This document shows, piece by piece, positions 1-10,319 of a DNA stretch of 64,000 nt (its first letter is position 1; each line of letters begins with the position of its first letter). Location of the stretch: the NCBI RefSeq assembly GCF_000312445.1, contig NZ_HE997182.1, positions 432,689 through 496,688 on the forward strand. Direction: 5' to 3'. Source of the stretch: Phocaeicola abscessus CCUG 55929. GTDB lineage: Bacteria; Bacteroidota; Bacteroidia; Bacteroidales; Bacteroidaceae. Made by a program: the position numbers and the translations under genes. The notes under the pieces are model-generated. The model did not search any database, was not told the origin of the DNA, and saw nothing but the letters and a program-made list of their open reading frames with translations.

Positions 1-3
1 TAC

Positions 4-77
4 AACCTCAACGGATCTATATTTAACCCCAACGGAGAGGTTACCCGACCCCAGCGATGGGATCCAGAATGTCGTTG
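4..77 (+). repeat. Dispersed intergenic repeat, copy 1
   Basis: The stretch carries the phrase AACCTCAACGGATCT followed by TTAACCCCAACGG, then GTTACCCG and GGGATCCAGAATGTC. The same phrases recur at 8823-8856 (inverted) and twice at 35951-36086. This copy is degenerate and lies upstream of the ychF promoter. I see no gene here; the short open frames in 1-268 have no recognisable product. Confidence 0.6.
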
Positions 78-225
78 CGGCCATTTCCTGCAAACAGGAT
101 AGCGAATGAAGTACTACGGCCCTCTGCGAACAATGTTTTCGCCAAAACTTCACGTCGGAGGCGACCTTCGGAATTCCTTACGTATATTATTTTGATCAAC
201 GTGGGCTTATTTATCACATTTACAT

Positions 226-233
226 TATCTTTG
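226..233 (+). promoter_or_regulatory. -7 element of ychF promoter
   Basis: TATCTTTG fits the Bacteroidetes -7 consensus TAnnTTTG and lies 36 bp upstream of the ychF start. No clear TTTG -33 element is seen at the expected distance, so this is only a candidate. Confidence 0.45.
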
Positions 234-268
234 CAGTCTATGAGAAGAAACCCCAAAAGAAATAAATT

Positions 269-1375
269 ATGGCTTTACAATGCGGCATCGTCGGGCTTCC
301 CAATGTAGGAAAGTCAACGCTGTTCAATTGTTTGTCGAACGCAAAAGCTCAAGCGGCAAACTTCCCTTTCTGCACCATCGAACCGAATGTGGGCGTGATA
401 ACCGTTCCCGACGAGAGATTAAATAAATTAGCGGAATTGGTTCATCCCGGACGTATCGTTCCGGCGACGGTCGAAATCGTCGATATTGCCGGATTGGTAA
501 AAGGAGCAAGTAAAGGCGAAGGGCTCGGAAACAAATTCCTCGCGAACATTCGCGAAACCGATGCGATCATCCATGTCTTACGCTGTTTCGACGATGACAA
601 TATCGCGCACGTAGACGGAAATATCGATCCGATTCGCGATAAGGAGGAGATCGATGCAGAACTTCAATTAAAAGATTTGGAAACCGTTGAAAGCCGTATT
701 TCGAAAGTTCTGAAACAAGCCCAAAGCGGCGACAAGGAGGCAAAGAAAACATACGAGATCTTAACACAATATCAAAAGGTGTTGGAAGAAGGGAAATCGG
801 CTCGTACCCTTACCTTCGACGACGAAGAAAGCCGACATATCGCTCACGACTTATTCCTCTTGACGAACAAACCCGTCCTTTACGTTTGCAATGTCGACGA
901 CGCCAGTGCGGCAACAGGCAACAGTTACGTGGAGCAAGTCCGCAAAGCGGTCGAAGAAGAGCATGCGGAGTTATTGGTGGCGGCTGCAAAGACAGAGGCC
1001 GACATCGCCGAATTAGAAACGTATGAAGACCGTCAGCTATTCCTTCAGGAAATCGGATTGACAGAGTCCGGAGCCAACCGATTAATCAAGGCAGCCTTCC
1101 GGCTTTTGAATTTAGAAACATTCATTACCGCCGGCGAAATGGAAGTGAAGGCTTGGACATACCGGAAGGGGTGGAAAGCCCCGCAATGCGCCGGAATCAT
1201 TCACACCGATTTCGAAAAGGGCTTCATACGGGCAGAAGTGATCAAATACGAGGATTACCTCCACTACGGATCCGAAAACGCCGTAAAAGAAGCGGGAAAA
1301 ATGGCTATCGAAGGCAAGGAATACGTCGTACAGGACGGAGATATCATGCATTTCCGCTTCAACGTTTCCAAATAA
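269..1375 (+). CDS. ychF: Redox-regulated ATPase YchF (Obg-like)
   Basis: 368 aa P-loop protein of the Obg/OLA1 family, a cytosolic ATPase that associates with ribosomes. The P-loop GLPNVGKST is at residues 9-17, and a G3-like segment DIAGLVKGAS is near residue 72. A coiled-coil middle region follows, and the last ~80 residues form the TGS domain. Members of this family hydrolyse ATP rather than GTP because of a changed G4 motif, which here reads NVDD. Length matches the family. The ATG at 269 opens directly into the P-loop region and follows a -7 element. It is a single gene, convergent with mutS. Confidence 0.97.
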   Translation: MALQCGIVGLPNVGKSTLFNCLSNAKAQAANFPFCTIEPNVGVITVPDERLNKLAELVHPGRIVPATVEIVDIAGLVKGASKGEGLGNKFLANIRETDAIIHVLRCFDDDNIAHVDGNIDPIRDKEEIDAELQLKDLETVESRISKVLKQAQSGDKEAKKTYEILTQYQKVLEEGKSARTLTFDDEESRHIAHDLFLLTNKPVLYVCNVDDASAATGNSYVEQVRKAVEEEHAELLVAAAKTEADIAELETYEDRQLFLQEIGLTESGANRLIKAAFRLLNLETFITAGEMEVKAWTYRKGWKAPQCAGIIHTDFEKGFIRAEVIKYEDYLHYGSENAVKEAGKMAIEGKEYVVQDGDIMHFRFNVSK

Positions 1376-1545
1376 GAATGTTCACGCGACTTCCGTGAAG
1401 TCGAAAACATCTCTCTCCCGCAAGCAGCTCCGTTTGTCATCATACAAAAAATAGGGATTACCTTTCAAACCTGCACCTGATGCAAGCAAGAAAAAGGATC
1501 TTCGACGAGAACTTTCTCTTTTGAAAAGTTGCAAAACGCCGGGGT

Positions 1546-4164
1546 CTACTTACCTTTCACGATCTTTTTAATATCGTTCAATTTATTCAACGCTTCGATC
1601 GGCGTGAGATGATCGACTTCTAAATTCAAGATTTCATCCCGTATCTGGCAAAGTACCGGATCGTCCAGTTGGAAAAAGCTCAACTGAATGCCATCTTCCT
1701 GCTTTGTCCGAACGACAGAATCGGAAGACGATCCCAATCCCTCTCTACTCGTGGAATTCTCCAATTGATGCAGAATTTCATTAGCGCGTTCGACAATGCT
1801 CTTCGGCATGCCCGCCATCTTGGCCACATGGATTCCGAAAGAATGTTCGCTCCCGCCCTTTTGTAATTTTCGCAGGAATATCACTTTGTTGTCAACTTCC
1901 TTTACGGCCACATTGTAGTTCCGAATGCGCGCAAACGATTTCTCCATCTCGTTCAACTCATGATAGTGCGTAGCGAATAACGTTCTCGCGCGCGCTTTCG
2001 GATATTCGTGAATATGCTCGATGATAGCCCATGCGATGGAAATACCGTCGTAAGTAGATGTCCCCCGACCCAATTCATCGAACAGCACCAAGCTTTTCGG
2101 CGAGATATTATTCAAGATGCTTGCAGCTTCATTCATTTCGACCATAAAGGTAGATTCGCCCATGGATATATTGTCGCTGGCTCCTACCCGAGTAAACACT
2201 TTATCGACCAGTCCGATACGAGCGCTTTCCGCCGGGACGAAACAACCGATCTGCGCCATCAACGTGATCAATGCGGTTTGTCTCAAGAGGGCGGATTTAC
2301 CGGCCATATTCGGTCCGGTAATGATCATGATCTGCTGCGTGGCCGTATCGAGGTAGACATCATTGGCAATATATTTCTCGCCGACGGGCATCTGCTGCTC
2401 TATTACCGGATGACGCCCCTGTTTGATATCCAAGACATCGCTATTTTCGACCACCGGACGGATGTAACGATTTGCCTCCGCCACGTTTGCGAAAGCCAAA
2501 AGGCAGTCGAGACGGGCTACTTGAGCGGCATCTATCTGGATAGCGGGAATAAATTCTCCTAACGAAAGTACCAAATCGTTATATATTTTATACTCCAACG
2601 ATTGAATCTTCTCTTCCGCGCCGAGGATTTTCTCTTCATAAGCCTTCAATTCCTGCGTAATATAACGTTCGGCGTTTACCAGCGTCTGTTTACGGATCCA
2701 TTCCTGCGGTACTTTTTCTTTATGGGCATTGCGAACTTCGATATAATAACCGAAAACATTGTTGTACGCCACTTTCAAACTCGGTATGCCAGTACGTTCA
2801 CTTTCCCGTTGCTGTATTTGCAACAGATAATCTTTCCCCGAGCGTGAGATACGCCTGAGTTCATCCAATTCCGCATCGACCCCGTTTGCGATGACATCGC
2901 CTTTATTCAGCATCACGGGAGGGTAGTCCACCAGTTCTTTGGCTATTTTTTCGCGAACGGTCATACAAAGATTCAGATTCTCTCCCATTCGTCTCAGACT
3001 CTCATTATCGGTGTGCAAACAGGCATTCTTCATCGGTTCGATAGCTTGCAAAGCTATTTTCAGTTGAACGACTTCGCGAGGCGAAATTCTACCTACCGCC
3101 GCTTTCGAAATAATCCGTTCCAGATCGCCGATTTCATGAAGTTTATCTTGAATAAAATTCCGAAATTCCGGTTCGCGGAAGAAATATTCCACCACCTCCA
3201 AGCGTTCGTCGATCGATTTTTCATTTTTCAACGGAAATACGATCCAGCGACGCAATAATCGACTTCCCATCGGACTGACAGTCTTATCTATCACATCTAA
3301 GAGACTGATGCCGTCATCGGTCATGCTACTCAGCAATTCCAGCGAACGTACCGTAAACTTATCCAAACGGACGTACCGGTCTTCTTCGATTCGAGAAAGC
3401 GAAGTGATGTGGGCGATTTGATCATGCTGCGTCAGATCCAGGTATTGCAAAATAGCGCCCGAAGCAATGATACCGTTCTTCAGGTGTTCTACGCCAAATC
3501 CTTTCAGATTCTTCGTCTCAAAATGTTTTAAAAGCTTTCCGCGAGCGGAATCCTCCGTAAAAACCCAATCGTCCAATTCATACGTATAAAAACGATTACC
3601 GAAATTCGCCTCGAAGAGGGTGCGTTTTCCTCGCTCAAAAAGTATTTCTTTCGGCGCGAAACTACCCAACAACTTGTCCACATAGTCGAATGTTCCTTCT
3701 GCGGTGAGGAATTCGCCGGTAGATATATCGAGAAAAGCAACTCCGCAAGCCCCTTTGCCAAAGTAAACAGCAGCGAGAAAATTATTCTCTTTGTAAGAAA
3801 GTACGTTATCGTTGATGGCCACTCCCGGCGTAACCAATTCGGTAATCCCGCGCTTTACCAATTTCTTCGTAAGCTTGGGGTCTTCCAGCTGGTCGCAAAT
3901 GGCGACGCGCTTACCGGATCGGATAAGTTTCGGCAAATAAGTATCGAGTGCATGGTGGGGGAATCCGGCCATCTCAATGGTTTTTTCCTGTCCGTTGGCC
4001 CGTTTGGTAAGCGTTATTCCAAGAATTTGAGAAGCAATGACCGCATCCTCCGAATACGTCTCGTAAAAGTCACCGCAACGGAACAGCATAATCGCATCCG
4101 GGTGTTTGGCTTTCAACGACATGAACTGCTTCATCATGGGGGTCATTACTATCTCTTTTGCCAT
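1546..4164 (-). CDS. mutS: DNA mismatch repair protein MutS
   Basis: MutS1 binds mismatches as a dimer and recruits MutL. The mismatch-reading motif F33-Y34-E35 is present. The ATPase Walker A is at residues 617-625 and reads GPNMAGKSA, where GPNMGGKST is commoner; the Walker B stretch [10 protein letters not shown] follows. The open frame extends to 4275, but the start at 4164 (MAKEIV) is preferred: it gives an 872 aa protein of normal length, and a -7 element (4192-4199) lies upstream of it but inside the longer frame. Probably monocistronic, as no gene directly precedes it on this strand. Confidence 0.97.
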   Translation of the reverse strand: MAKEIVMTPMMKQFMSLKAKHPDAIMLFRCGDFYETYSEDAVIASQILGITLTKRANGQEKTIEMAGFPHHALDTYLPKLIRSGKRVAICDQLEDPKLTKKLVKRGITELVTPGVAINDNVLSYKENNFLAAVYFGKGACGVAFLDISTGEFLTAEGTFDYVDKLLGSFAPKEILFERGKRTLFEANFGNRFYTYELDDWVFTEDSARGKLLKHFETKNLKGFGVEHLKNGIIASGAILQYLDLTQHDQIAHITSLSRIEEDRYVRLDKFTVRSLELLSSMTDDGISLLDVIDKTVSPMGSRLLRRWIVFPLKNEKSIDERLEVVEYFFREPEFRNFIQDKLHEIGDLERIISKAAVGRISPREVVQLKIALQAIEPMKNACLHTDNESLRRMGENLNLCMTVREKIAKELVDYPPVMLNKGDVIANGVDAELDELRRISRSGKDYLLQIQQRESERTGIPSLKVAYNNVFGYYIEVRNAHKEKVPQEWIRKQTLVNAERYITQELKAYEEKILGAEEKIQSLEYKIYNDLVLSLGEFIPAIQIDAAQVARLDCLLAFANVAEANRYIRPVVENSDVLDIKQGRHPVIEQQMPVGEKYIANDVYLDTATQQIMIITGPNMAGKSALLRQTALITLMAQIGCFVPAESARIGLVDKVFTRVGASDNISMGESTFMVEMNEAASILNNISPKSLVLFDELGRGTSTYDGISIAWAIIEHIHEYPKARARTLFATHYHELNEMEKSFARIRNYNVAVKEVDNKVIFLRKLQKGGSEHSFGIHVAKMAGMPKSIVERANEILHQLENSTSREGLGSSSDSVVRTKQEDGIQLSFFQLDDPVLCQIRDEILNLEVDHLTPIEALNKLNDIKKIVKGK

Positions 4165-4191
4165 GGCTTTTAGTATTCTCGCTTTAGTTGG

Positions 4192-4199
4192 CAAAGATA
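4192..4199 (-). promoter_or_regulatory. -7 element of mutS promoter
   Basis: On the minus strand this reads TATCTTTG, a match to TAnnTTTG, 28 bp upstream of the chosen mutS start. It argues against the longer open frame that starts at 4275. A -33 element is not clear. Confidence 0.5.
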
Positions 4200-4404
4200 A
4201 ACAATCTCCGAAAAATTCCATTCCCCCGCTTGCTAAAAAATCACAAGCGAAAAGAAGATAAACGTGAACCACCACACCTCTCCGACCGAGGTATCCGCAC
4301 GTCTTGATAAAATGAAAAGGACTGTCGTATAACGGTTTTGTTGGAAAAACTTGTTCCCCCTAAAGATCGATCCTCTGCAAAATCGCTCTTTCTCTTTTTT
4401 CGAG

Positions 4405-4475
4405 TTGGACTACCAGGACTCGAACCTGGTCAAACAGAACCAAAACCTGTTGTGCTACCATTACACCATAGTCCA
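4405..4475 (-). tRNA. tRNA-Gln (anticodon TTG)
   Basis: The minus strand folds into a full cloverleaf. The acceptor stem is TGGACTA/TAGTCCA with discriminator A at 4405. The D-arm contains AATGGTAGC. The anticodon stem ACAGG/TCTGT encloses loop TTTTGGT, giving anticodon TTG, and the T-arm is CCAGG TTCGAGT CCTGG. About 71 nt. CCA is not encoded downstream of the discriminator base. It stands alone between mutS and the tricorn-like protease gene. Confidence 0.96.
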
Positions 4476-4572
4476 ATCGACGGCGCCTCCGCCGAAACGC
4501 TGCAAATATACGTTTTTCTGCCGAGATCAGCCAAATAATTCCTTATTTTTTTCGCATACAACTCTATTTGAT

Positions 4573-4580
4573 TAACTTTG
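4573..4580 (+). promoter_or_regulatory. -7 element for the tricorn-like protease gene
   Basis: TAACTTTG fits TAnnTTTG and lies 22 bp before the ATG at 4603. A T-rich stretch ending in TTTCG occupies the -33 position. Confidence 0.45.
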
Positions 4581-4602
4581 TGAATTATGAAAAAACAATT
4601 TT

Positions 4603-7600
4603 ATGATGAAAAAACTTTTTTCCGTACTGACATGGTCGGTTATTTCACTTCAATGTTTCGCCATCACTCCTTTATGGCTGCGCGACGTTCAAATCTCGCC
4701 GGACGGAACAGCCATCGTGTTCTGTTATAAAGGCGATGTATACAGGGTAAATGCACAAGGAGGCACAGCTCTTCGACTGACTACACAGGATTCCTACGAA
4801 TGCAATCCCGTCTGGTCGCCAGACGGAAAGCAAATCGCATTCGCCAGCGATCGGAACGGAAATTTCGATATCTTCGTGATGCCTTCGGCAGGTGGTACAC
4901 CTCAGTGTCTGACCACTTATTCTTCGGCCGAAATCCCTTCTGCCTTTACGCCTGACGGAAAATACATCGTATTCTCGGCCGCCATCCAAGATCCCGTAGA
5001 GAGCGCCCTCTTCCCCAAACCCACGATGACTGAAGTGTACAGAGTTCCCGTTGAGGGCGGACGAACGGAGCAAGTACTCGGCACGCCGGCGGAGATGATC
5101 AATTTTTCCAAAGAAGGCGATCGCTTTGTCTATCAAGACCAGAAAGGGGTGGAGAGCGAATGGAGAAAACATCATACCTCTTCCATCACGCGCGATATCT
5201 GGCTATACGACGCAAGGGAGAGGAAGCATACCAACCTCACTGACAGGGCTGGCGAAGACCGCAATCCGATCCTTGCGAACGACGACCAAACCGTTTACTT
5301 CCTCAGCGAACGCAACGGCAAGAGTTTCAACGTCTATTCCTTTGCCCTAAGCAACCCGCAGCAAGTAAAAGAAATTACAACGTTCGACATTCATCCGGTA
5401 CGCTTCCTTTCCTCTGCCCGGAACGAGTTGCTCTGCTTTACTTATGACGGCGAGATATACACGCAACGGGACGGCGAGAAGCCGAATAAGGTAACGATAA
5501 ACCTTGTTCGCGACGACGAAAACCAACCGGTCGATTTGCGCTTCAGTCGGGGGGCTTCCTCCGCTTCCGTCTCGCCGGACGGGAAACAAGTCGCATTCAC
5601 CGTACGCGGCGAAGTTTTCGTCACGTCGGTCGAATACAATACGACCAAACAAATCACCCATACGGCAGCAAACGAACGAAGTGTCGAATTCGGCAAAGAT
5701 AACCGCACGTTGTACTATGTCAGCGAACGCGACGGACACTGGAACCTTTACGAGGCCAAAATATCCCGCAAAGAAGAATTGAATTTTCCCAATGCCACGT
5801 TGATCGAAGAACGCGCTTTATTCGATGCATCGGATGGCATCGAACGGACATTCCCGCAAATTTCTCCTGACGGCAAGGAGTTAGCCTTTATCGAAAGCAG
5901 AAAGAAGCTCATGGTGATGAACCTCGCTTCCAAAGCTGTCCGCCAAATAACCGACGGATCGACCTGGTACGGAACAAACGGAGGATTCACTTATCGGTGG
6001 TCGCCGGACGGCAAATGGTTTGCGTTCGAATTCATCGGCCATCGACGCGATCCGTACACAGACATCGGTTTGGTAAGCGCTCAGGGAGGAACCATTGTCA
6101 ATCTGACCAACAGCGGGTATTTCGATAGTGATCCACAATGGACTTTAGACGGCCAGGCCATCCTTTTCCAGTCAGAACGCTACGGGATGCGAAACCACGC
6201 CTCATGGGGCTCGCTAACCGACGCCATGCTCGTCTTCCTCAATGAGGATGCCTATGACAAATTCTGTCTCAGCCAAGAAGATTACGAGCTTCAAAAGGAA
6301 TTAGAAAAAGAACGGAAGAAAGCAGAAAAAAAAGACGGGAAAAAAGACAGAAAAAAGGATAAAGACAAACCAGAAGAAGATAAGGAGGAAGAGGTAAAAA
6401 CCATTGAAGTAGAACTCAAAAACATAGAAGACCGTATCGTCCGCTTAACACCGAACTCTTCGAACATGAGCGGACAAATCATCGATAAAGAAGGCAAAAG
6501 CCTCTACTACCTCACCTCCTTCGAGAAAGATTACGACCTCTGGAAACTCGACTTACGAGAAAAGAAAGAAATGAAGCTGCTCAGCAAGGGAGCCGGACCG
6601 GGATTCTTCGAAATGGACAAGGAAGGAAAGCAGATCTTCCTCTTAGGCAGCGGCAGCATGCAGAAAATGGAAGTGAAGTCGGAAACACTGAAACCCATCA
6701 CCTATACGGCGGAGATGAAAATGGACCTGCCCGCAGAAAGGGAATATATGTTCAACCATATTTACAAACAGGAACAACAGCGCTTCTATAACCTGAACAT
6801 GCACGGAGTAAACTGGGATCAAATGACAGAAGCCTACCGGAAATTCCTGCCGCATATCGACAACAATTACGACTTTGCAGAAATGCTGAGCGAATGGTTG
6901 GGCGAACTGAACGTCTCGCATACGGGAGGGCGTTATTACCCCGATGCGAAAGGAAACGCAACGGCGAACCTGGGACTCTTGTACGACTGGAACTACACCG
7001 GCCAAGGATTGAAGGTGGCGGAGGTGGTGGAAAAAGGCCCTTTCGATCGCGCCGATTCGAAGGTGAAGGTCGGAGACATCGTAGAAAAAATCGACGGGAT
7101 AGCCATCACGCCCGAAATCAACATCGCTCCCCTCTTGAACGACAAGGTGAAAAAGAAAACCCTGATCTCACTCTACGACCCACAAAGTCAAACGCGGTGG
7201 GACGAGGTCGTCCTACCCGTTACGCAAGGAAATTTCAATAATCTGCTCTACCAACGATGGGTAAAACAGCGTGCGGCGGACGTCGATCGATGGTCGAACG
7301 GCCGATTGGGCTACGTCCACATCCAATCGATGGGCGACAACAGCTTCCGCTCCATTTATTCCGATATCCTAGGCAAGTACAACCAACGAGAAGGCATGGT
7401 GATCGACACGCGCTTCAACGGAGGCGGTCGATTACACGAAGATATCGAAATCCTGTTCAGCGGGAAAAAGTATTTCACTCAAGTAATTCGCGGGATAGAA
7501 GCTTGCGACATGCCAAGCCGGCGATGGAACAAACCGAGCATCATGGTTCAGGGCGAAGCCAATTACAGCAACGCACACGGTACCCCCTGGGTATACAAGC

Positions 7601-7860
7601 ATCAGGGATTAGGCAAATTGGTAGGAATGCCCGTTCCCGGCACGATGACCAGCGTCTCGTGGGAGACATTGCAGGACAACACGCTGGTATTCGGTATCCC
7701 TATCATCGGGTACCGTCTCCCCGACGGCAGCTATTTGGAGAACACCCAATTGGAACCGGATATCAAGATAGCCAATTCGCCAGAGGCTGTCGTTAAAGGG
7801 CAAGACACACAACTAAAAACGGCAGTCGACGAATTGCTAAAGGAAATAGACGGGAAATAA
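4603..7860 (+). CDS. Tricorn-like S41 family serine protease, exported
   Basis: 1085 aa. An N-terminal signal peptide (about 20 residues) is followed by many TolB/PD40-type beta-propeller repeats (SPDGKQIAF-like phrases) over residues ~25-560. A highly charged Lys/Glu-rich linker lies near 565-600 and a second propeller-like part follows. A PDZ-like segment around 800-880 and a C-terminal S41 peptidase domain complete the protein. The catalytic Ser is probably S989 in NYSNA, preceded by the family phrase DTRFNGGG (D935). Tricorn-type proteases take oligopeptides through the propeller; in Bacteroidales these homologues are secreted. No partner gene is adjacent. Substrate unknown. Confidence 0.92.
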   Translation: MMKKLFSVLTWSVISLQCFAITPLWLRDVQISPDGTAIVFCYKGDVYRVNAQGGTALRLTTQDSYECNPVWSPDGKQIAFASDRNGNFDIFVMPSAGGTPQCLTTYSSAEIPSAFTPDGKYIVFSAAIQDPVESALFPKPTMTEVYRVPVEGGRTEQVLGTPAEMINFSKEGDRFVYQDQKGVESEWRKHHTSSITRDIWLYDARERKHTNLTDRAGEDRNPILANDDQTVYFLSERNGKSFNVYSFALSNPQQVKEITTFDIHPVRFLSSARNELLCFTYDGEIYTQRDGEKPNKVTINLVRDDENQPVDLRFSRGASSASVSPDGKQVAFTVRGEVFVTSVEYNTTKQITHTAANERSVEFGKDNRTLYYVSERDGHWNLYEAKISRKEELNFPNATLIEERALFDASDGIERTFPQISPDGKELAFIESRKKLMVMNLASKAVRQITDGSTWYGTNGGFTYRWSPDGKWFAFEFIGHRRDPYTDIGLVSAQGGTIVNLTNSGYFDSDPQWTLDGQAILFQSERYGMRNHASWGSLTDAMLVFLNEDAYDKFCLSQEDYELQKELEKERKKAEKKDGKKDRKKDKDKPEEDKEEEVKTIEVELKNIEDRIVRLTPNSSNMSGQIIDKEGKSLYYLTSFEKDYDLWKLDLREKKEMKLLSKGAGPGFFEMDKEGKQIFLLGSGSMQKMEVKSETLKPITYTAEMKMDLPAEREYMFNHIYKQEQQRFYNLNMHGVNWDQMTEAYRKFLPHIDNNYDFAEMLSEWLGELNVSHTGGRYYPDAKGNATANLGLLYDWNYTGQGLKVAEVVEKGPFDRADSKVKVGDIVEKIDGIAITPEINIAPLLNDKVKKKTLISLYDPQSQTRWDEVVLPVTQGNFNNLLYQRWVKQRAADVDRWSNGRLGYVHIQSMGDNSFRSIYSDILGKYNQREGMVIDTRFNGGGRLHEDIEILFSGKKYFTQVIRGIEACDMPSRRWNKPSIMVQGEANYSNAHGTPWVYKHQGLGKLVGMPVPGTMTSVSWETLQDNTLVFGIPIIGYRLPDGSYLENTQLEPDIKIANSPEAVVKGQDTQLKTAVDELLKEIDGK

Positions 7861-7868
7861 AAGACTTG

Positions 7869-7906
7869 CGGAAAGGGGCTTATCGTTCAGAATAATCCCC
7901 TTTCCG
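7869..7906. terminator. Bidirectional terminator hairpin
   Basis: CGGAAAGGGG pairs with CCCCTTTCCG as a perfect 10-bp stem with an 18-nt loop. It lies between two convergent genes (the protease stops at 7860, the XRE gene at 7918), as expected for a shared terminator. Confidence 0.7.
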
Positions 7907-7917
7907 TACAGATCGCT

Positions 7918-8118
7918 TCAGTCGCTTTCTTCCAACAGAAAAATATCATCGACAGGCTTCTCGAACACTTTCGACATCTTCAAAGCCAAGAGGGTAGAGG
8001 GAATATATTTCCCCGATTCTATCGCATTGATGGTCTGCCGGCTTACCCCTATCCGCTCGGCCAGTTGTTGCTGAGTTATCCGTTTAATAGCGCGTTCCAC
8101 TCTTATGTTATTCTTCAT
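7918..8118 (-). CDS. XRE-family helix-turn-helix regulator (small)
   Basis: 66 aa, essentially a single HTH_3 domain: TQQQLAERIGVSRQTINAIE is a textbook helix-turn-helix, followed by a short C-terminal tail. It resembles the one-domain regulators paired with small membrane proteins. The start at 8118 (MKNNIRV) is chosen over the longer frame from 8148 because the HTH begins close behind it. The upstream gene stops at 8108, so the two genes overlap by 11 bp and are translated together. Probably controls its own operon; targets unknown. Confidence 0.9.
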   Translation of the reverse strand: MKNNIRVERAIKRITQQQLAERIGVSRQTINAIESGKYIPSTLLALKMSKVFEKPVDDIFLLEESD

Positions 8119-8587
8119 TACCAGCCCTCCTGAATCTCCAAAGATCATAATGATATTTCAAAAGAAAAAGGATGAACATCGAAAACATATAAATGAAAAC
8201 GAAATACAGGTAAACAAACTCAAAGAAAAACACGGTTCCTAAAATAAGTAAAGCCATGTTCACGGTAATCGCCCAGACTAACGATTTCATCCTGATATTG
8301 GCAATGCATTCGTCCTCGTCTTTCTCTTTCGAAAAAGTGATAAAGAGCAGGGAGACGGCCAAGCCTATTACGGCAATCTCATCCAACCAACTTCCATTGT
8401 CTGTTACAGAGAGGAAGTTGAATCCGCCCAAGGTGTCGCCTCCAATCAATGCAATAGCCTTAGACGGAAGGAAGGCCACCTCTCCATCAAACAGACAGTA
8501 CAAACCTAATATTGCGCAAGGAACCGCCAACAACCAACCGACTTTTCTGTATTTGTTCGGAAATAAATAATTCTTTTTCATAAGCAT
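8108..8587 (-). CDS. Small integral membrane protein, partner of XRE regulator
   Basis: 159 aa (157 if the second Met is used). Four hydrophobic segments are visible, near residues 16-34, 70-88, 103-120 and 124-143, with a charged KEKDEDE loop in the middle. This resembles the DUF2178-like membrane proteins often encoded just before a 66-70 aa XRE regulator. It overlaps the regulator by 11 bp. Such pairs are thought to sense membrane or envelope state, but that is inference; no enzymatic motif is visible. Confidence 0.7.
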   Translation of the reverse strand: MLMKKNYLFPNKYRKVGWLLAVPCAILGLYCLFDGEVAFLPSKAIALIGGDTLGGFNFLSVTDNGSWLDEIAVIGLAVSLLFITFSKEKDEDECIANIRMKSLVWAITVNMALLILGTVFFFEFVYLYFVFIYMFSMFILFLLKYHYDLWRFRRAGNEE

Positions 8588-8927
8588 TCGTTTTAAAAAG
8601 ACACCACAAAAGTAAAGGATACATTACATTAAGGCAAGCAAACAAGACATAAAGATCACGTCAATTAATATTATTTAATCATTACTTCGGTAAAAAGGGT
8701 GTTGTCGAAGCAAGCCTCGTCGCCTCGAGAAAAAGCAATTACCCTATTTCCAAGTTCTCGAAAAACCGATGGGAAAGAGGTATAAATCCCGACTCATTTT
8801 CGTTACGCTCCCAGAAGACGGCGACGTTCCGGATCCCACCGTTGAGACCGGGTAACTATTCTGAGACGGGGAGGTAGCCGGAAAGGATGAAAAAGAGAGA
8901 TACAGGCGATAAACTAAAATCTATTTG
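8588..8927. other. 340-bp intergenic region
   Basis: No gene is supported here. It contains a dispersed repeat copy at 8823-8856 and is otherwise ordinary sequence. tyrS ends at 8928 on the minus strand, and the membrane-protein gene starts at 8587. Confidence 0.5.
8823..8856 (-). repeat. Dispersed intergenic repeat, copy 2 (inverted)
   Basis: On the minus strand the stretch reads GTTACCCGGTCTCAACGG then TGGGATCCGGAACGTC. It matches 40-73 with about seven differences in 34, and the second half matches the end of the copy at 36037-36086. Confidence 0.65.
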
Positions 8928-10229
8928 CTATTTTGCAATAAGCAAATAATAGTTCTTTTTGCCACGTTGAAAGAGCAGATATTTATCGGCCAAAAGGTCT
9001 CTCGTAGAAATTACTCGGTCGAAAACCGTCAATTTCTCTTTGTTGAGCGAAACGCCGCCACTCTGTACCAATTTGCGCATCTCTCCCTTCGAAGCGAATA
9101 CAGCGGCATTGGCGGTAGTCAGATCGACGGCCTTGATGCCAACCGCCAGCTCCTCGCGGGCAACTTCAAAGGTCGGAACTCCGTCGAAGACTTCCAGTAG
9201 CGTCGGTTCGTCCAAGCCGGCCAAGACGTCGGGTGTCGCATTGCCGAACAGGATGTCGGAAGCCACCACTGCCGCTACGTACTCCTCTTTGGAATGAACC
9301 ATTGTCGTCACCTCCTGCGCCAAGCGCTTCTGCAAGATACGCAAGTGCGGAGCTTCGGCATGCCGGGCGCCCAGGGAATCGATTTCCTCTTTTTCCAACG
9401 AGGTAAAAATCCTGATGTACTTGGCTGCATCGTCATCGCTGACATTGAGCCAGAACTGATAAAACTTATAAGGCGTAGTGCGGCTACGGTCTAACCAAAT
9501 ATTTCCATTTTCCGTCTTGCCGAACTTCTTCCCATCGGATTTGGTAATCAGCGGGCACGTCAGCGCGAAGGCTTCGTGCTCAGGTCCCAGCGTGCGACGG
9601 ATCAATTCGGTCCCCGTGGTAATGTTTCCCCACTGGTCGTTGCCACCCAGTTGCAATTTGCACTGCATGTGCCGATAGAGATAGAGGAAATCGTAGCCTT
9701 GCAGTAGCTGGTACGTAAATTCCGTGAAAGAAAGTCCGTCGTGAGCCTCTCCGTTCAGTCGTTTTTGGACAGAATCCTTGGCCATCATATAGTTTACCGT
9801 GATATGTTTTCCTACTTCGCGTGCAAAATCGAGGAAAGAGAAATCTTTCATCCAGTCGTAGTTGTTGACCATTTCGGCTTTATTCGGCGCTGTTCCGTCG
9901 AAATCCAAAAACTTGGCGATTTGCCGTTTAATACATTCCTGATTATGGTAGAGAACCTCAGCATCCAACAGATTGCGTTCCTGGCTCTTTCCCGAAGGGT
10001 CGCCGATCATGCCCGTCGCTCCTCCCACAAGGATAATCGGCTTATGTCCGCAACGTTGCAAATGACGGAGCATCATAATGCCACACAGATGGCCGATATG
10101 CAAAGAGTCTGCGGTCGGGTCCGTTCCCAAATAAGCGGTCACCCTCTCCCGCAGGAGCAGTTCTTCTGTTCCCGGCGTCATTTGGGCCAACATCCCGCGC
10201 CATTTCAATTCTTCCACAAAATTTTTCAT
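8928..10229 (-). CDS. tyrS: Tyrosyl-tRNA synthetase
   Basis: 433 aa class I aminoacyl-tRNA synthetase that charges tRNA-Tyr. HIGH is at residues 44-47, and the KMSKS-type loop reads KFGKT after KSDGK. The tyrosine-binding segments YDFLYLY and LGGNDQWGN are present. The last ~70 residues form an S4-like RNA-binding domain. The length is normal for the bacterial TyrS group. It has its own good promoter (10286-10318), so it can be transcribed separately from tatD upstream. Confidence 0.97.
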   Translation of the reverse strand: MKNFVEELKWRGMLAQMTPGTEELLLRERVTAYLGTDPTADSLHIGHLCGIMMLRHLQRCGHKPIILVGGATGMIGDPSGKSQERNLLDAEVLYHNQECIKRQIAKFLDFDGTAPNKAEMVNNYDWMKDFSFLDFAREVGKHITVNYMMAKDSVQKRLNGEAHDGLSFTEFTYQLLQGYDFLYLYRHMQCKLQLGGNDQWGNITTGTELIRRTLGPEHEAFALTCPLITKSDGKKFGKTENGNIWLDRSRTTPYKFYQFWLNVSDDDAAKYIRIFTSLEKEEIDSLGARHAEAPHLRILQKRLAQEVTTMVHSKEEYVAAVVASDILFGNATPDVLAGLDEPTLLEVFDGVPTFEVAREELAVGIKAVDLTTANAAVFASKGEMRKLVQSGGVSLNKEKLTVFDRVISTRDLLADKYLLFQRGKKNYYLLIAK

Positions 10230-10285
10230 CGTCGACTGATAAATCTTTATTAAACGTTTGATTCAAATTCCTTTTAACTTCGCTG

Positions 10286-10318
10286 CAAAAATACCATACT
10301 TTTGCGGAACGAGCAAAA
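10286..10318 (-). promoter_or_regulatory. tyrS promoter
   Basis: On the minus strand TTTTG (10314-10318) is followed after 20 nt by TATTTTTG (10286-10293). This fits the Bacteroidetes -33 TTTG / -7 TAnnTTTG layout with correct spacing. It lies in the 90-bp gap between tatD and tyrS. Confidence 0.7.
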
Positions 10319-10319
10319 C

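Noticed and set aside
4338..4575. Plus-strand open frames over the tRNA-Gln
   Set aside because: They run antisense through the cloverleaf; the tRNA fold is complete.
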